Of a stretch of 64,000 bases of DNA, positions 33,757-47,200 are shown in pieces. Position 1 is the stretch's first letter. Each line of letters starts with the position of its first letter. The stretch comes from Meandrina meandrites (Eukaryota; Cnidaria; Anthozoa; Scleractinia; Meandrinidae): contig OY855905.1 of the NCBI GenBank assembly GCA_963693305.1, forward strand, positions 42,891,395 through 42,955,394, in the 5' to 3' direction. The position numbers and the translations under genes are program-made. The notes below the pieces were generated by a model. The model was not told where the DNA came from. It searched no databases and saw only the letters and a list, made by a program, of their open reading frames with translations.

Positions 33757-34881
33757 CTATGTACGAATGCTTTCATTTTCATTGGTGCTTTCTGCGTCTT
33801 TGAAATCGGGCTTTAATTCTTCAATCTGGAATCTTTGACCATCTTTGGCGCCCACAGGCAAGTTAATGTGAGAGGCTGTTAAAGAACTTGTTGTTTTAAC
33901 AACAAACACTCTGCTAGAATTAAAGCGTGGCAGACAATAACAGCTGGTGACGAGACGAACGAGTTCGCTTCTGAAAGCTTGATTCCTTATTCCATACACA
34001 ACAGGGTTGCACATGCTGTTTAGGTAACCTAGCAACAACGTGGTGATGTCAACTGCTCTGGGCAGTGCGTGCGGAGAGTAAACATCGAAAAACATTGTGA
34101 TGACAAATGGCGCCCAGCAAGCCATGAAACACGCAACAACAATAAGTAAAGTGTTGGTGATTTTTACTTCTTCTTTTGTCATCCTGAAACGTCTCCTGTT
34201 TCTCTCATAAAACGAAATGCCATGCTCTTGCTCTGATTGTATTTCCTCTTGTGTTCTCAATTCATTTCTGTGTTGATTAACACGCCGCTTGGATTCTCTT
34301 GTGAACTTTAGAATATTAAAGTATGACATGCATATGGAAGTCAGAGGTCCAAAGAAGCATATCGTTAACATGAAATACATGTAATAAACACCCGAGGGCC
34401 AGAATACAAAACAGTATGATTTCCCAGGAATATAACGATATTCCGCCCAGCCAAACAGCGGAGGGAGGGATAATAACAAAGATATGAACCACACTATTCC
34501 GGCGAAAAGGAATGCTCTTCTTTGCGTGAAGATGGAATGGTATCTTTTCCACTGCACCACGTAATAATATCTGTTGACACCTATCATAGCAAGAGACATT
34601 ACAGACGAAACAAATGACAGCATTGTGGTGAATCCCAAAAGTTTGCAGGCTCTGTCTCCAAATATCCACCGTTGTTCGACAATAGTGACGACGGTTATCG
34701 GCATGTTTAACAAGGACACGAGTAAATCAGCGAAGGCAAGGTTGAGAAGAAAACCATTTGCGATGGTACGGAGGGATTTTCTTCTTATGATGACAACAAA
34801 TAAAGTTATGTTTCCTAGAACAGAAGCCGTGCAAATTATAACTAGAATAGTGGTTTCGATGATTGTACCTATTGCAGACAT
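33757..34881 (-). CDS. Class A GPCR 4, melatonin/opsin-like orphan receptor (intronless)
   Basis: 374 aa, single exon. Landmarks: GN (23-24), Asp52 in TM2, Cys79 and Cys157, NRY at 103-105 (here in IGVNRYYYVVQW), loop 2 PPLFGWAEYRYIPGKSYCF, CWAP, NPVVY, and a cysteine pair after helix 8 (TSCYCLP). It differs from the others in a few usually fixed places: GV for AI before NRY, PSGVYYMYF for PSDVYYMYF, and GYLNSM for GYANSM in TM7. The Asp-to-Gly change at the extracellular end of TM5 could alter ligand contact. Retinal Lys absent. The start is set by alignment to the paralogues. The conserved upstream block of receptors 2 and 5 is not evident here. Confidence 0.95.
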   Translation of the reverse strand: MSAIGTIIETTILVIICTASVLGNITLFVVIIRRKSLRTIANGFLLNLAFADLLVSLLNMPITVVTIVEQRWIFGDRACKLLGFTTMLSFVSSVMSLAMIGVNRYYYVVQWKRYHSIFTQRRAFLFAGIVWFISLLLSLPPLFGWAEYRYIPGKSYCFVFWPSGVYYMYFMLTICFFGPLTSICMSYFNILKFTRESKRRVNQHRNELRTQEEIQSEQEHGISFYERNRRRFRMTKEEVKITNTLLIVVACFMACWAPFVITMFFDVYSPHALPRAVDITTLLLGYLNSMCNPVVYGIRNQAFRSELVRLVTSCYCLPRFNSSRVFVVKTTSSLTASHINLPVGAKDGQRFQIEELKPDFKDAESTNENESIRT

Positions 34882-36803
34882 CAGTGAAACAATTCTTTTG
34901 AGCCAGGATCGCTGGCACGTAAAAATCCCTGGCGACCTTTAGGTTTTTTCTTAGTCAGTGTTCGATTATGACGGGTTTCCCTCTAAGTTGCTCATCTTGC
35001 ATTTAGAGTTGAAAAGCATTAATTGAAAGTTTTAATTATATGTAAACCTATCTTAGCAACTAATGGAGTTTTATGTACCTGACATATCATTTCAGTTGCT
35101 AATCATATTGATGCACTTGTAATTAAAGTTTTCGTTTATTTAAATTACCCGGCAAATGTATAGCAATTTGCCACAAAAACTGAGAAAACGAAGTACTGGC
35201 AATCTCATTAATTGTCATCCATCACGGCCCCTGAAGTTTATTTTCGAGTTGTGAGACGGAATTTTCGGCCGATATTTTAATTATAAGTTTTAACACTTCT
35301 TCGTCAGAGTACTATTATGTAGTTCAATTTCAATAATCAGTTAAAAATTGCTGGAACCTGGAACCTTTAGTTCTGTGTCTTAATAGTTAAACGTCATTTG
35401 GCAATTCCGCCCCGTGAATTATACTCAGTTTAATTTACAAAAGATTCTGCCGCAATTCTGTAAGCTTCAGTAAATTTGTGTAAAGCTTTTCGCAGCTCTT
35501 TTTAATCTTAATAAAAACAAAATCTTTTAAATTTCATTTTACATCTGCTGTTAGCATTCATATGGTAATTATAAGCAATGGTTTTGTTTTTAGCAACATT
35601 ATAAGAAAAATGATTATAAGAAACATTTATTGGCCAGAACGTCCGCGCGTTAGGAAGAAAAAGTTGTACTTGATATTAAATGTTTAATGTTATTAAAAGA
35701 AAAACATCATTATTCTGCTGAAGTTTTTGTTTTCCTGATAAAAGTAAGTGAAAATCAGTTTTCTTCCATGCCATATTGACACCCGTTTTCTATTTACGCC
35801 CGAATGTTAATTGACCGAAAAATTTCACAACCATTCACGAAAATCGTTTTACTTGTTTCATATATAAATTCTTGAAGAAAAGAACTTTCGTAAACTCTTC
35901 AGTTCCCAGATTATAGATTAATTTCTTACTCTTTCGCTTATAGCACAACGACACACGAATTTATTGCGCGTTTACTAAGGCAAAGTTAAATTATGGAAAT
36001 TTCAAAAGGAACTACAGGTGCCATATCATACATGAAGGTATTAAACATTAAAATAACAGAAAAATGGTTCTCAGGTATAAACAATTAGAGAGACCTGTGA
36101 ACACAGATTGTTCTAAAGCAAGGCACATTCGGTCTGATCCGCAGAAAAACTTCATTTGAAATTATTGTTGTTTTCCTTTGTCACAGAATCTTGTGAATAA
36201 GGCAGTGTCAATTTTATACAACTTTTCGTGTGGTGTACAAAAGTCTGGACAAGGGCACATTTTTGATGTCTTCAGACATGTTTTGTTTACGTGAGGCATG
36301 TATTCAGAGGATTCTTAATACTGTTTTCGCACTTTCATATGTTGAAATTTCCGAACAGCTACATAAATATGAAGTTTTGATAAATTACTCAGTAAAAATT
36401 TGCATCAATGACGTCAACATCGCTATTCAATTTTTGGCGTGGTTATAAACTTGGACGATCAAACAAATTGCAAATACACAAAGGTCGATTAAAGTAATTA
36501 TAGCATTAACTACATGGCGAAATTAACTTTTATTAGAAACAATGACATGGGGAAAAATAAAGGTAAAATAACGAATCAGTACAGAACAACGTCAACATGA
36601 CGCGGCTGAACGTAATCGAATAGTTTTTTACCATTACTTATAAATTTCGTATTGTAGAACCACAAAATCATGAAAAACCTCATGTGCATGATCGTGAAGA
36701 GTTGAATGTCTGTTCTGACGAAAATATAATTGAAATAATTTAAATATTTCAAAAGATCTCAAAACTCCTACAACAGTGAACATCTTTTTCATTTTTGCTT
36801 TAA
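34882..36803. other. Intergenic, no supported gene
   Basis: AT-rich spacer upstream of receptor 4. The open frame at 36230-36448 has no recognisable domain. Confidence 0.45.
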
Positions 36804-37528
36804 AGTGCCTATGAAGTAAAAATTAATTGCTGGTTAATTGAAAGCCTTTAAAAATGGAATGGCGTTTTCCGTTTTCAAAGATCTTCCTTCGTTTCAGAGA
36901 TATTCCAGTTTTTGTATTTTGCAAATGAGGAAAGTGATGACAACATAAATCGTTATATTAAAAGACGGATCACAAAATCAAGGATATCTCTGACAATGCA
37001 AGAGTGATCAGTAGTGACCCAAGATGGTTCCTATTATCATGTTACCATGGCAACACTTTTGGCTCCAGTCTCTTTCTATCATAAACCAAATATCTCCATT
37101 TGCAAACCTTCAAAATGGGAGAGAGGGTCCTGCTCGGAACACAAATGGTGCCCATACCACATTAGCTCTCCTCATTAGCTTGTTGGAGTGGCTGATCTTT
37201 GGTTAAGCAAAAACTGGGAATGCCAGAATTAATTAAAATGGGTCTTCGTGGCAAAAGTGTTGCCATGCCAACAAAACAATGGGGGTCAATGGTTTATGAT
37301 GTTTATTTCTGGTGCTTAGTTTGAAGAACATCACTCTAATCATTTCTTGAGATATCCTTGATTCAGTGTTTTATCTTTTATTGGAACAATAAATGAAGCC
37401 ATCACTTTCCTCATTTGCATAATATGAAAACGTAAATATCTCTAAATATCTTTAGACGTATTGCAAAAAGGAAAACGCCTTCTTCTTGAACTCCTCAAGC
37501 AGTAATTATTTTTTACCTCATAGGCACT
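36804..37528. mobile_element. 725-bp MITE of TTAA-target type
   Basis: Termini AGTGCCTATGAAGTAAAAA and the complement of AGTGCCTATGAGGTAAAAA, with pairing that continues through GGCGTTTTCC, AGATATT and GCAAATGAGGAAAGTGATG. Flanks are TTAA (36800-36803) and GTAA (37529-37532), so one target copy has mutated. The ends, the ATATCTC/GCAAAT blocks and an internal TTACCATGGCAAC are shared in pattern with the element at 58753-59575: same family type. Confidence 0.8.
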
Positions 37529-40500
37529 GTAACTAGGTTTTGTCAGAATATAATGCCACATGAATATTATAACAATGTGTTTCAGCTTAGCAATTATAAC
37601 AGGGCCCTAGGATTGAGACCTGTAGCAAGCGAAGAGCGACTGACTGGGGGAGATGGGGGCGCTTAGAGAGAGAGAGATCCACATTAACTCCCCATGCACT
37701 TCACGGTTTAGGCGTATTTCGTGGTACATTTCAGTTCACAAAAATTTTGTCTGCAGTATCTTTTGCCCTATTCTCTGGCTTAGTAGCGAAAAAAGCGATT
37801 TTGTGTCCAGGTTTGTGCGATCAGAGAACAGTAGTAACAGTAATAATAAAATTAAATGATTAGCGTCGGATAACTCATGACCTCTAGACGTTACTGGCTC
37901 TAAACGAATAACTCATGTTAAAACCAGATTTTTTAAATGATATTTTTAAAATGCTTAAACTTATTATTGAAGGTTGTTTTGAAATTCCGCCTCTGTAATG
38001 AATAGAGTATTGGAGAATTCCTGAAACTCTGTAAGGCTTTGCCCCTTACGAAGACCATCCAAGTCAACAACAACGGTAGCGTGTGTTATTCAAAGCTGTG
38101 AATTTGTTACACTTCGGTGCCCGGGCCACAAAACGGAGAGCAATAACCTGTAACTCCTAATACACTAAAACATTTTTTACCTGATTACTGCAAATAAAAA
38201 AACTATCTTGGGCTTCGTACGTTAATTATCCGTGTGCGCATGCCCGGCTGTTATCTATATCTGAAAATTGTTTAGTCATTTTTACGTGTATTTAATAAAA
38301 TAAGTAATTCCGAAGGGTAACATGGCAAGCTCTGAAATGGGATCGGAAAACACACAACGAAGCTAAAGAACAATTAAACAATTAACAGTACGTTTATGTT
38401 TTGGGGTGGGCCGGGGCGCATGATGGTTTTAGTTAGAAAGTGTTTTTTGAATAATTTGAAATATATGAAATATATGCCATTAAGGTTCATCATTATGCAT
38501 TTATTTAAAGCGTATGCACGAAGTGCAACGACTATCATCGACAAGTGTACGAAACATTCATGACTGAATAAACTAATTATTCTAAAATATGGCGCGTGAT
38601 TTGAAGACATAGTGTTCACGTGTGGCACGGATCCTGTGAGCAAAATGTTTACTCAAACGTAACATGTAATAAATCGGCTCTGAAAATAGATATCCTTGTT
38701 TCAACGATTTAAACATCAAAGATTAGAAGTAAAAACTTAGAGTAAATGCATTACAATTCATAAATAAAGGCGTTCTTTTTGAAAACGCATTGTTCTTTTC
38801 TGACATAAAGCGTGGAATGCAATTACCATAATTACCATAATTATCATAATTACCTCCCTTGGCACTCGTGTTTTAATCGAAACACCTTCGGAAATCTCAA
38901 AGTTTGGACTTTTCCGACAATTTTGTGTCCAAGAATTCATCGCGGATTTACTAGAACTTCATGAGATAGCATTGCAGACAGGTATACCAGGGATACTGTA
39001 GTGTGTCATGACAGAAGCGGAATTCTAAAATAGCGCTTGGAAGGCGTTAAATTCAAATTTGCACATTTAAACGACGTTTACTCGCTGGCAAAGTTTAAAT
39101 TAAAAAATCTGCCTCTGTCATGACACGCTAGAGGTCTTGACTCATCTGTTTTTGATAAAATCGCAGAGTGCTGTCTTCTACTCGATCCGCAAACTTGGAC
39201 ACAAAATCAAGGAACTCGCAATTTCGTGCTAATGGCGCTCCAGCGTCGACGTAAAGCGCAAACTACCAAACCAAAAACGACATTCGTAAACTTCCATCAT
39301 TCTTTTATGTCTCTGGAAAATTTCAGCTCAATCCTATTCAGAACGGCCGAGATATAAGCGTTTAAAAAGGTGTAGGAAAAGCAAAATTTTGCCTACCGAA
39401 TTTATTCATGGCCATGTGTCACCCGCGACCTTAAATCATTGTGAAACGCATCTGCCCCTCTTTTACTCGATCAATTTCAAAAATGACATGTTCCTTTCAA
39501 AAGCAGCCGGATGAAAGTTGTACCCGTGGCTTTTAAGAAAAATTAATTGACACGATCCTCGTGAAAATCTTTCCCCCAGCCTATCAAGTCACCGGATTCA
39601 ATCAGCGGCATGGCCATAATACTCATATGAAATATTCTTTACAGACAATGCTAATGGAAATAGAAGTGTAGTAAGTGGTCCCACTAGCAAATGTTTAGAA
39701 ACAGCACGACCTTGTGTCGAAATTTACAGACAGAATCATTGGTTTTTATGATAAATGTTAGTTTTACGTGACCTTAACGATGTGTAATGTCATCATTTCT
39801 TATTTAAAAGGATCGATTTTACGTGCTTCTAGAATCAAATATTTGATCAAGTTTGAAAACTCTGACCCTTCTACTTGACAATTTGCATCATGAGACAGAT
39901 AAATTACTTTCGGCTATAAGTTCGAGTAAAAAAGGCTCCGGAAATATTTTAATGAATGTCTCATAGATGTTAAAACTATCAAGCATAAATGACACTTGTT
40001 AAATCTGTTGTTTGTTTACTTGAAATTGCATGTAAACAAACTGAAAATAGTTCAGCAAATCGACTCGACGGCGCCTGCAGATTATTCCATTCAATCCGAG
40101 ATTATGTCGTTAGCAGTTGAAATCTGGTTATTCTTAATTAAACTTTGTTCTCCTTTAATACTTCCTTACTATTTCTATACACCAAAAACGGCCCTACATC
40201 TTTAAACTATTTGAAACTAACAAGTCAGCGATAAATAATATATATTTCATCCATGTAAATTTAACTTAGTATTAATATAACGTAGCATTACAAATTTTGA
40301 AAGAAGAGACCAAACTAGAATGGCGAAACCGAGTTCACCTAGCTGAAATGAGTTAATGAACACCACAGCTGATTGGGGAAAATTTAATTGTATTAAAATT
40401 ATCTGCCATGACAAACAATTGATTTAGCAATAGCCCAGAACTGTTTTCCAGACTCTATTGTAAATAGTGCTTTTAATTTATTCTTTTAAGTCCGACCCGA

Positions 40501-40855
40501 CATACACATCCTGTCTTTCTGAATGACAAAAATCCGTCATCAGTCTGTTTTATGTTTCTTCCCTAGGATATTGCAAATTTGGACTACTCAAGATCGAATC
40601 AATGAAAATCCAAATTTCACTGCAATGATGAATCTGATTTATGCCTCTTCCCTAGGATATTGCAAAAGTTGACTATTTTAGATCAAAGCAATGAAAATCT
40701 GTCATTTCTGTCATTTCAGTCAAGAATAACGCAGGCCGGGGATTTCGTTTAGGATGCTATGCATTTCTCAATTTCCATATTCTTGTTGTACTTTCTCTGT
40801 CAACAACTTTCTGGTTCTCTCGTACACAGTGAAATAGATTTTATGTACAACTTGA
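37529..40855. other. Intergenic, no supported gene
   Basis: AT-rich spacer. A (GA)n stretch lies at about 37662-37676 and a TAATTACCA/TAATTATCA repeat at about 38820-38850. Two direct repeats of about 89 bp start near 40537 and 40626 (shared CTTCCCTAGGATATTGCAAA at 40558 and 40647) in the 3' flank of receptor 5. Confidence 0.45.
38999..39130. mobile_element. 132-bp mini foldback, TA-flanked
   Basis: GTGTGTCATGACAGA at 39001 and its near-complement TCTGTCATGACACGC ending at 39128 are bordered by TA on both sides, as expected for a Tc1/mariner-type MITE. Internal sequence is AT-rich. Confidence 0.5.
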
Positions 40856-42013
40856 TCAGTTAATATGTGTGCTTTCAGTGTCTCTGAGCGTGGGATTTAA
40901 ACAGGCTAATGTATTTGTTCCATCGCTAGCATTTGCTGTTTCGATAAACAATCTTGTTACTTGAAGCATCTCTGGAGCTTGTGCCGCATTCATCTGACAA
41001 GCCATCACGGAACTCGCTTTAAAAGTGTTAACAACAGAAGCTCTACTTGAAGCTAAACATGAACAATCTGAGCAGCCCGTAACGAGACGAACAAGTTCGC
41101 TTCTGAAAGCTTGATTCCTTATTCCATACACAACAGGATTGCACATGCTGTTCGCGTAACCTAGCAACAACGTGCCGATGTCAATTGCTCTTGGTAGTGG
41201 GTGTGGGTAGTAAACATCGATAAACATTGTAATGGCAAATGGCGCCCAACAAGCCATGAAGCAAGCAACGACGATCAATAAAGTGTTGGTGATTTTAATT
41301 TCTTCTTGTGTCATCCTGAAACGTCTTTTACTTCTCTCGTAAGAGCAAATCTCGTTTTCTTGCTTTGTTTGTTTCTCCTGCTGCGTTTTTATATCTCTGT
41401 GTTGATCAACGCGCCGCTTGGCTTCTCTTGTGAACTTTAAAATATTGAAGTACGATAGGCACATAATAGTTAGAGGTCCAAAAAAACATATCGTTAACAT
41501 GAAATACATGTAATACACATCGGAAGGCCAGGATACAAAACAATACGACTTCCCAGGAATATAACGATATTCCGCCCAGCCAAGCAGCGGAGGGAGGGAT
41601 AATAACAAAGATATTAACCACACAACCCCTGCAAACAGTATCGATTTTTTTGGTGTAAAAGACGCAGGGTAGGTTTTCCACTGCACCACATAATAATATC
41701 GATTTATGGCTATCATAGCCAGAGACATCACCGACGAAACAAATGACAGCATCGTAGTGAATCCCAAAAGGACACAAGCGTTATCTCCAAATATCCACCG
41801 CTGTTCGACAATAGTGACCACAGTTATCGGCATGTTTAACACGGACACAAGTAAATCAGCAAAGGCAAGGTTGAGAAGAAAGCCATTAGAGATAGTACGA
41901 AGATTTTTTCTCCTTGTGAAGACAAAAAACAAACTGATATTGCCAAGAATGGAAGCTGTACAAATGAAAACAAGAATGGATGCTTCGATGATGGTGGATG
42001 TTTTTGGCGTCAT
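40856..42013 (-). CDS. Class A GPCR 5, melatonin/opsin-like orphan receptor (intronless)
   Basis: 385 aa, single exon. Seven membrane segments at about 8-31, 42-66, 80-106, 125-146, 168-192, 240-264 and 275-297. Landmarks: Asp53, Cys80-Cys158, NRY 104-106, PPLLGWAEYRYIPGKSYCF in loop 2, CWAP 255-258, NPVVY 292-296, and Cys314/Cys317 as possible palmitoyl sites. The residue at the retinal lysine position is Tyr286. TM3 position 3.32 is Thr87 rather than Asp. The melatonin Asn4.60 is replaced by Pro142. Closest by eye to receptor 2, with which it also shares an upstream block. C-terminal tail of about 75 residues, Ser/Thr-containing. Ligand and G protein unknown. Confidence 0.95.
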   Translation of the reverse strand: MTPKTSTIIEASILVFICTASILGNISLFFVFTRRKNLRTISNGFLLNLAFADLLVSVLNMPITVVTIVEQRWIFGDNACVLLGFTTMLSFVSSVMSLAMIAINRYYYVVQWKTYPASFTPKKSILFAGVVWLISLLLSLPPLLGWAEYRYIPGKSYCFVSWPSDVYYMYFMLTICFFGPLTIMCLSYFNILKFTREAKRRVDQHRDIKTQQEKQTKQENEICSYERSKRRFRMTQEEIKITNTLLIVVACFMACWAPFAITMFIDVYYPHPLPRAIDIGTLLLGYANSMCNPVVYGIRNQAFRSELVRLVTGCSDCSCLASSRASVVNTFKASSVMACQMNAAQAPEMLQVTRLFIETANASDGTNTLACLNPTLRDTESTHIN

Positions 42014-44229
42014 TTTGAGACAGTGACAAGATCCCCTAAAGCGACTGGATGAGTTTACTTTGTTTATTGTTGAAAGTGTGGTATTTTAATTTCACAACGT
42101 AGAGCAGTTTACTCAGATGGATTTAATTAATATTCTTTGTCTTATCCACTGAGGCTTGGTGATTTATTATAATCTAACAGATCAGTGATAAGAAACATAA
42201 TTGTCTCGTGACATATTTGAATAGATTGCTTAAGCAATGACAGCATGACGTACAATTTTGCAGAGAAATTTCTAAGTTTCTTTAAATTTAAAATGCGTCA
42301 CCGGGACAGGATAAGTGTACCTGCATGATATATCAGAAAAAACAAGCTGATAATGAGCTTTGATCAAACTTTTTATTTAAGGACTTCAAGGTGCACTTAG
42401 CCGGGTGTCGCCTTTTTTAATCTCTATATAGTGTTACGTCTACAAAGTTCAAAATAATAATATTATACCAAAATTATTGCACGATTGTATGTAGGTTCAT
42501 TGTATTAAAAATAATTATCGAGCGAATTCAGCGAAATTCTAGCCAAGATCTTTATTTTTGACGAAAGTGTTCTCGCTGTTTCCTGTGACCAAAGGATTAA
42601 TAATTGTATCGACAATATATGATATAAAGTGGGAATTTGTAATTGTATTTGTATACATGGGTGAGATTAGCTTAAGGAAACCCGGATTAATTCAAGAAAA
42701 CGAATTTCAGTTTTAACAGCTAACCATGTAAACAATAAATACAATGGCTTTGTGAATATTCGACAGTATCGCACTTCCTTATTACGATAATTTTAGTCAT
42801 TATTTCTTCTTTTATTTTCGTTTTTCTTTATTTTATGCTACAAATAGCAGCCACCTTTTAGACCTTTCCTTTTAAAACCAGACATAATATATGCAGTCTG
42901 CGAAAATTAAGATCTTTTTAGAGTAAAGAGCTTAAATAAACAATCCCATTCAAGTATGATTATTCAACCGTCAGTTTGAATTTTTCAATTATTATTTTTA
43001 TCTAAAATTGCGCAAGGTGTAAGTTAAAAATGAAATGCGTGTCCCACGTCTTACTTATACTGCTGATAGATTCTTAATTTAAATACAGCTGCTATCAAAC
43101 GGCCGTAGACGAATCCGAGTTTTATAAAAAAAAAATAAAAAATAAATAGGAAAAAAAACCCTGAAAAATACGACGAAAGCTTTCATTTTTCCGCCATGTC
43201 AAGTTTTTAAACGCTACCGACATGGCGCAAAATACTTATTTTGTATGAAAATCTCATGTCAAATGAAACGATTTCCGTAAAGTCTCATTACTTTTAAAAT
43301 ATTCAGTGCGAACATATACGCACGAGATTAATTTTATAGCAAAAGATTTTCCCATGAGTCTTAATTAATTGCCTGTAAATTGAGACAGAAACGTCGAATG
43401 CATGGAAATCTAAAAGCGCGAACATAAACACACGCTTACTAAATTCCTGACATCTTAACGCTAAATTATTTTTCTCTGTAGTTGGGCAATTGTGCATATT
43501 TCAAAACCGCCCATGATTTCTCCTTTTCTCAAATGGCAGAGAGCTGGTCTTTTCAGACTGGCTGGTTGCTAATAACCACCTTTATTTCTCTTTGAGTGTT
43601 ATGGCTAAAATTTCCTGGGTCAGATCTAACATCACTATTACAACGTCTGACGGATAAATGTTAGAAACCTAAGGCGACATGAAATTGGCGTTTGGCTGGT
43701 ATATAAAGATTTTTCCTGTACCTTTACAGTTTTAGCATTTTCATATTATTTTCGGTTTTAAAATACAGTTTATTATTTGGAGAAGCGGAGGGTATGTTAT
43801 AACACAGGTCCACAAATCCAAAAAGTCAGCCTAAATAGAACAAACATTGTCACCCCACTCATGTCATTTACTTGAAAGAGCTGCCCTTGCATATTTTAAC
43901 TGAAATTAAAACACTATCAATTCACCAAGACTACGGTGTACTGAATTCGCCAAAAATACACCATTTCGGGGGTAAATATAGCTCTAAATAGAAATCTTAA
44001 TACTCTTTACTTAAATGTGGATCCTGAAGATATTTTCATCGAAATTCGGCAAAAACAACAACACGAACAGACCTTTAACACTTCAATATGGCCGGTCCTT
44101 CAATTTATGGCCGGGTTTGTGGGCGCTTACAAAACTCTGACTAGAGGACCCTAGAAAAATATACCAAAATTGGTAAAATTACTTCGATCTCTATTTCCCA
44201 ATACATCTATATTACAACGCAATTTCTTT
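42014..44229. other. Intergenic between receptor 5 and the sushi/Q-rich gene
   Basis: Positions 42078-42135 hold the upstream block shared with receptor 2. The remainder is AT-rich with an A-rich run near 43125-43165. No gene supported. Confidence 0.45.
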
Positions 44230-47200
44230 TTATTCTTCATTGATACTAGTCTCAGCGGGCTTGATATTGTCGGTCTGAGAAAAAACTGAATTTGAATTTG
44301 AAGTTTTGATTCCGGTTGCCGAATTGATAATTTTTGATGTGCTCTGTGGAAGCAGATCAAAATATTCTGTTATGCTGTCGCTTCCTGTTTTAATTTGCTG
44401 CACAGAATATTTGAAGTTTGAAATGTTCGTTGAAGGTTCAATATTATTATTAACATTCTGTGTTTTCATGTCTTCCAAAGCTGTGGAGTTTTCTTTCTTT
44501 TTGTTACTGGAGGCTTCGTAATTTGAGTTAACATTTCTGGTTTCTCGAAGAGATCTGTATTTCGCCTGAAGGTTCAGAGGCAACATTCGTATTAAAGTGT
44601 CTCTTTTAATGGGAAAATAGAACAGCTTTTCCTTCCGTTTGGGTTTTTCTTCAGTTGAAGTCGCTGATTCATCTTCCACGCCTCCTCGTCGTTCTATTTG
44701 AGACGTTTTATTTAAGTCGTGTTTCGATTCCATACTTGGAGGGCCATTATCGAGTGTTTGAAACACAGAACTGGCAGGCTTAACTGAGAATTGAACTTGA
44801 TCTTCAGCTTGTTGTGTCAACAATTGGGCAGGCTCTTTCATCCGAGGATCATTCAATGGGTTTCCTGCTTGCAATTGATTAGACTGAGAGATTCTGTATT
44901 GTGATTGGTTAGTAGGGTTCGCGTGAACTCCAGGAGTCGCGATCTGATTCGTGGTCTTGTAACTGACATGAACACCATTGGTATTATGTTGCTGAGGTTG
45001 TAGAGACAGACCGGTTACATTTTGGTCAGGATTTGGTAGAACACTATTAAGGTGTGGGCGTCGCCATGTACTCGCGTCAGGTTGTGACACCGTGACAAGC
45101 GGCGCCTGTTCTCTTATTGGTATACGATTGTTTTCCTCATGCAGTGAGGATTCCATAACATTCTGCTTCGGCGAATGCATAGAATATTCTTTTATTTCAG
45201 GATTACTTTGCTGTCGATTAAAATACCCGGTTGCCATGTTGTTGCTTCCATAGTTCGTTTGAAGTTTTCTGTAAGGAGAATACTGTTCATGCACAAGTTG
45301 GGGCATTTTTGAATAATATGTACTTAGCATCGCGGCACGCCCAAATGATAACGGTTTAGAATAAACTCTTATACTCGATTGAGCATTTCCTTGTGAATTT
45401 TGATATACCGTATGTGTATTTCCCCATGATAAGGCAGATTGAGGTGGTGCAACATTTTGTTGATGATTTGTGATTGTTGATTCAAACGCTTCTCGCTGCT
45501 GACGTTGTTTTTCTCGCTGTAAACTTTGTTCCTGTTGTATAAATTTACTCCGTTGCATCACCTGATATCTCCTCTGCAACTGTTGTTGTTTCTGTTGTTG
45601 TTGTTGTTGTTGTTGTTGTTGTAACTTTAACTGCCTTTGTTGTTCTAAAGTTTCGTATCCAAGGGACACCGTCTGTTTATGATTATACCTCTGCTGCGCC
45701 CGCTGAATGTAGTCAAAGAGGTGCAGATACCTTGGAAAATAAACAAACCGGTAAACAAACTTAGTGAAAAAATATTGGTCAATCAGTCGCTGCTACAGCT
45801 AATACGGGGGAAAAAATTCCTTATGAAATGGCACTTTTAATTTACCATTTCCGAAAGCTCCTAAAACGAACATAATTATTTCCATATGGCATCACGTTTC
45901 TACGCTGATCAAGGTGACACTTTAGACAAGTGTAAGAAGACCTTCCTGTTGTCAGATCTGTTATTATCTACTCTTTATCTGTAAGTAAGTAACAACATTT
46001 AACTTTATTTAAAAATGCGACCGACCCGACCTCAACATTGAACGCTTCGGTGAGGTGACTTGAGTTTTTTACGACCATGTGGAGAGGTGTGCTAATTTTA
46101 GCATGGGTGCATTATAAATTACTGAGTATAGAAATCCAGTCTTGAAACGTCAAAGGCTCACCTCGCGTTAGGGTATCCAATCTGCTGCCCCGGTTGTGTT
46201 TGGTGATTATTAAGGAACATTCCTTGATGTGTTTGTTGTATTTTCTGAGTAATTTGTGCCCTACGAGTCGCCACATCATCTTCCATATCATTAACATTGG
46301 AGCTGTAAAAGAAATTGAGAAAGAAATTTAGTTCAAAAGGAGTACTATTCGTGCTGTAGAATTACTTTATGGTAGACACGGATTTACATATTTACAGAGC
46401 AAAGTATGGGCATTGAATGGACTCGTTGCTAATTTCTCGGCTCCTCGATGACTTACCCAGATACAAAATTGGAGGCTTATTGCAAGTCAAACAGAGATAC
46501 TTACCACCATGTTTTAACTCAAAAGGTGTAATATTCGAGCTGTAGAATTATTTAATCGTTTAAGATACAGATTCGGATGAGACTGTATGGGCACGCTCAT
46601 ACAGAGAATGTATGGGTACGTTGTACATAAGTGCTTATATCTCGGCCATTAATGATTCGAACCAGACAATTGTTTTTTAATATCAGTCATACCTAACTGC
46701 TTGCCACTAACTTTCACTTCAAAAGATGTAATTTTCGAGCTATACGAATTAATTAATTAATTAACGAATTATTTAATTTTATTTATTTTATATCTTGATT
46801 GTGTAAATCAAGATATCAATTATTTGATATTTTATTTTATTTATTAAACAATTATTTTATATCTTGGTTGATTCCAAACTCCTGTGAGTTTTTTGAATTT
46901 CTAAAGGAACACAATTGAATACTGACATGATCTCTGGACCATATCTGTCTAATCGATATCTGCAAGTAGAATTAAGTTACCTTTCTTTTTTTACACAGTC
47001 AGGCCAGGGGATCTTTTCTCCTTCTGGATAAGTGAACCATTCTCCCGTAAGAGGCCCACACATGTACACCACTGCAGGCTTAAACTCGAACGTGAAGCCG
47101 TCATCACACTCCGCAGCACAGAATAAGCGAAACAGGCTGTCGCATACCATACGACCGTTCTTAGGATTCGGGTGTTTTTTACATCGTTCAACAGAATCTA

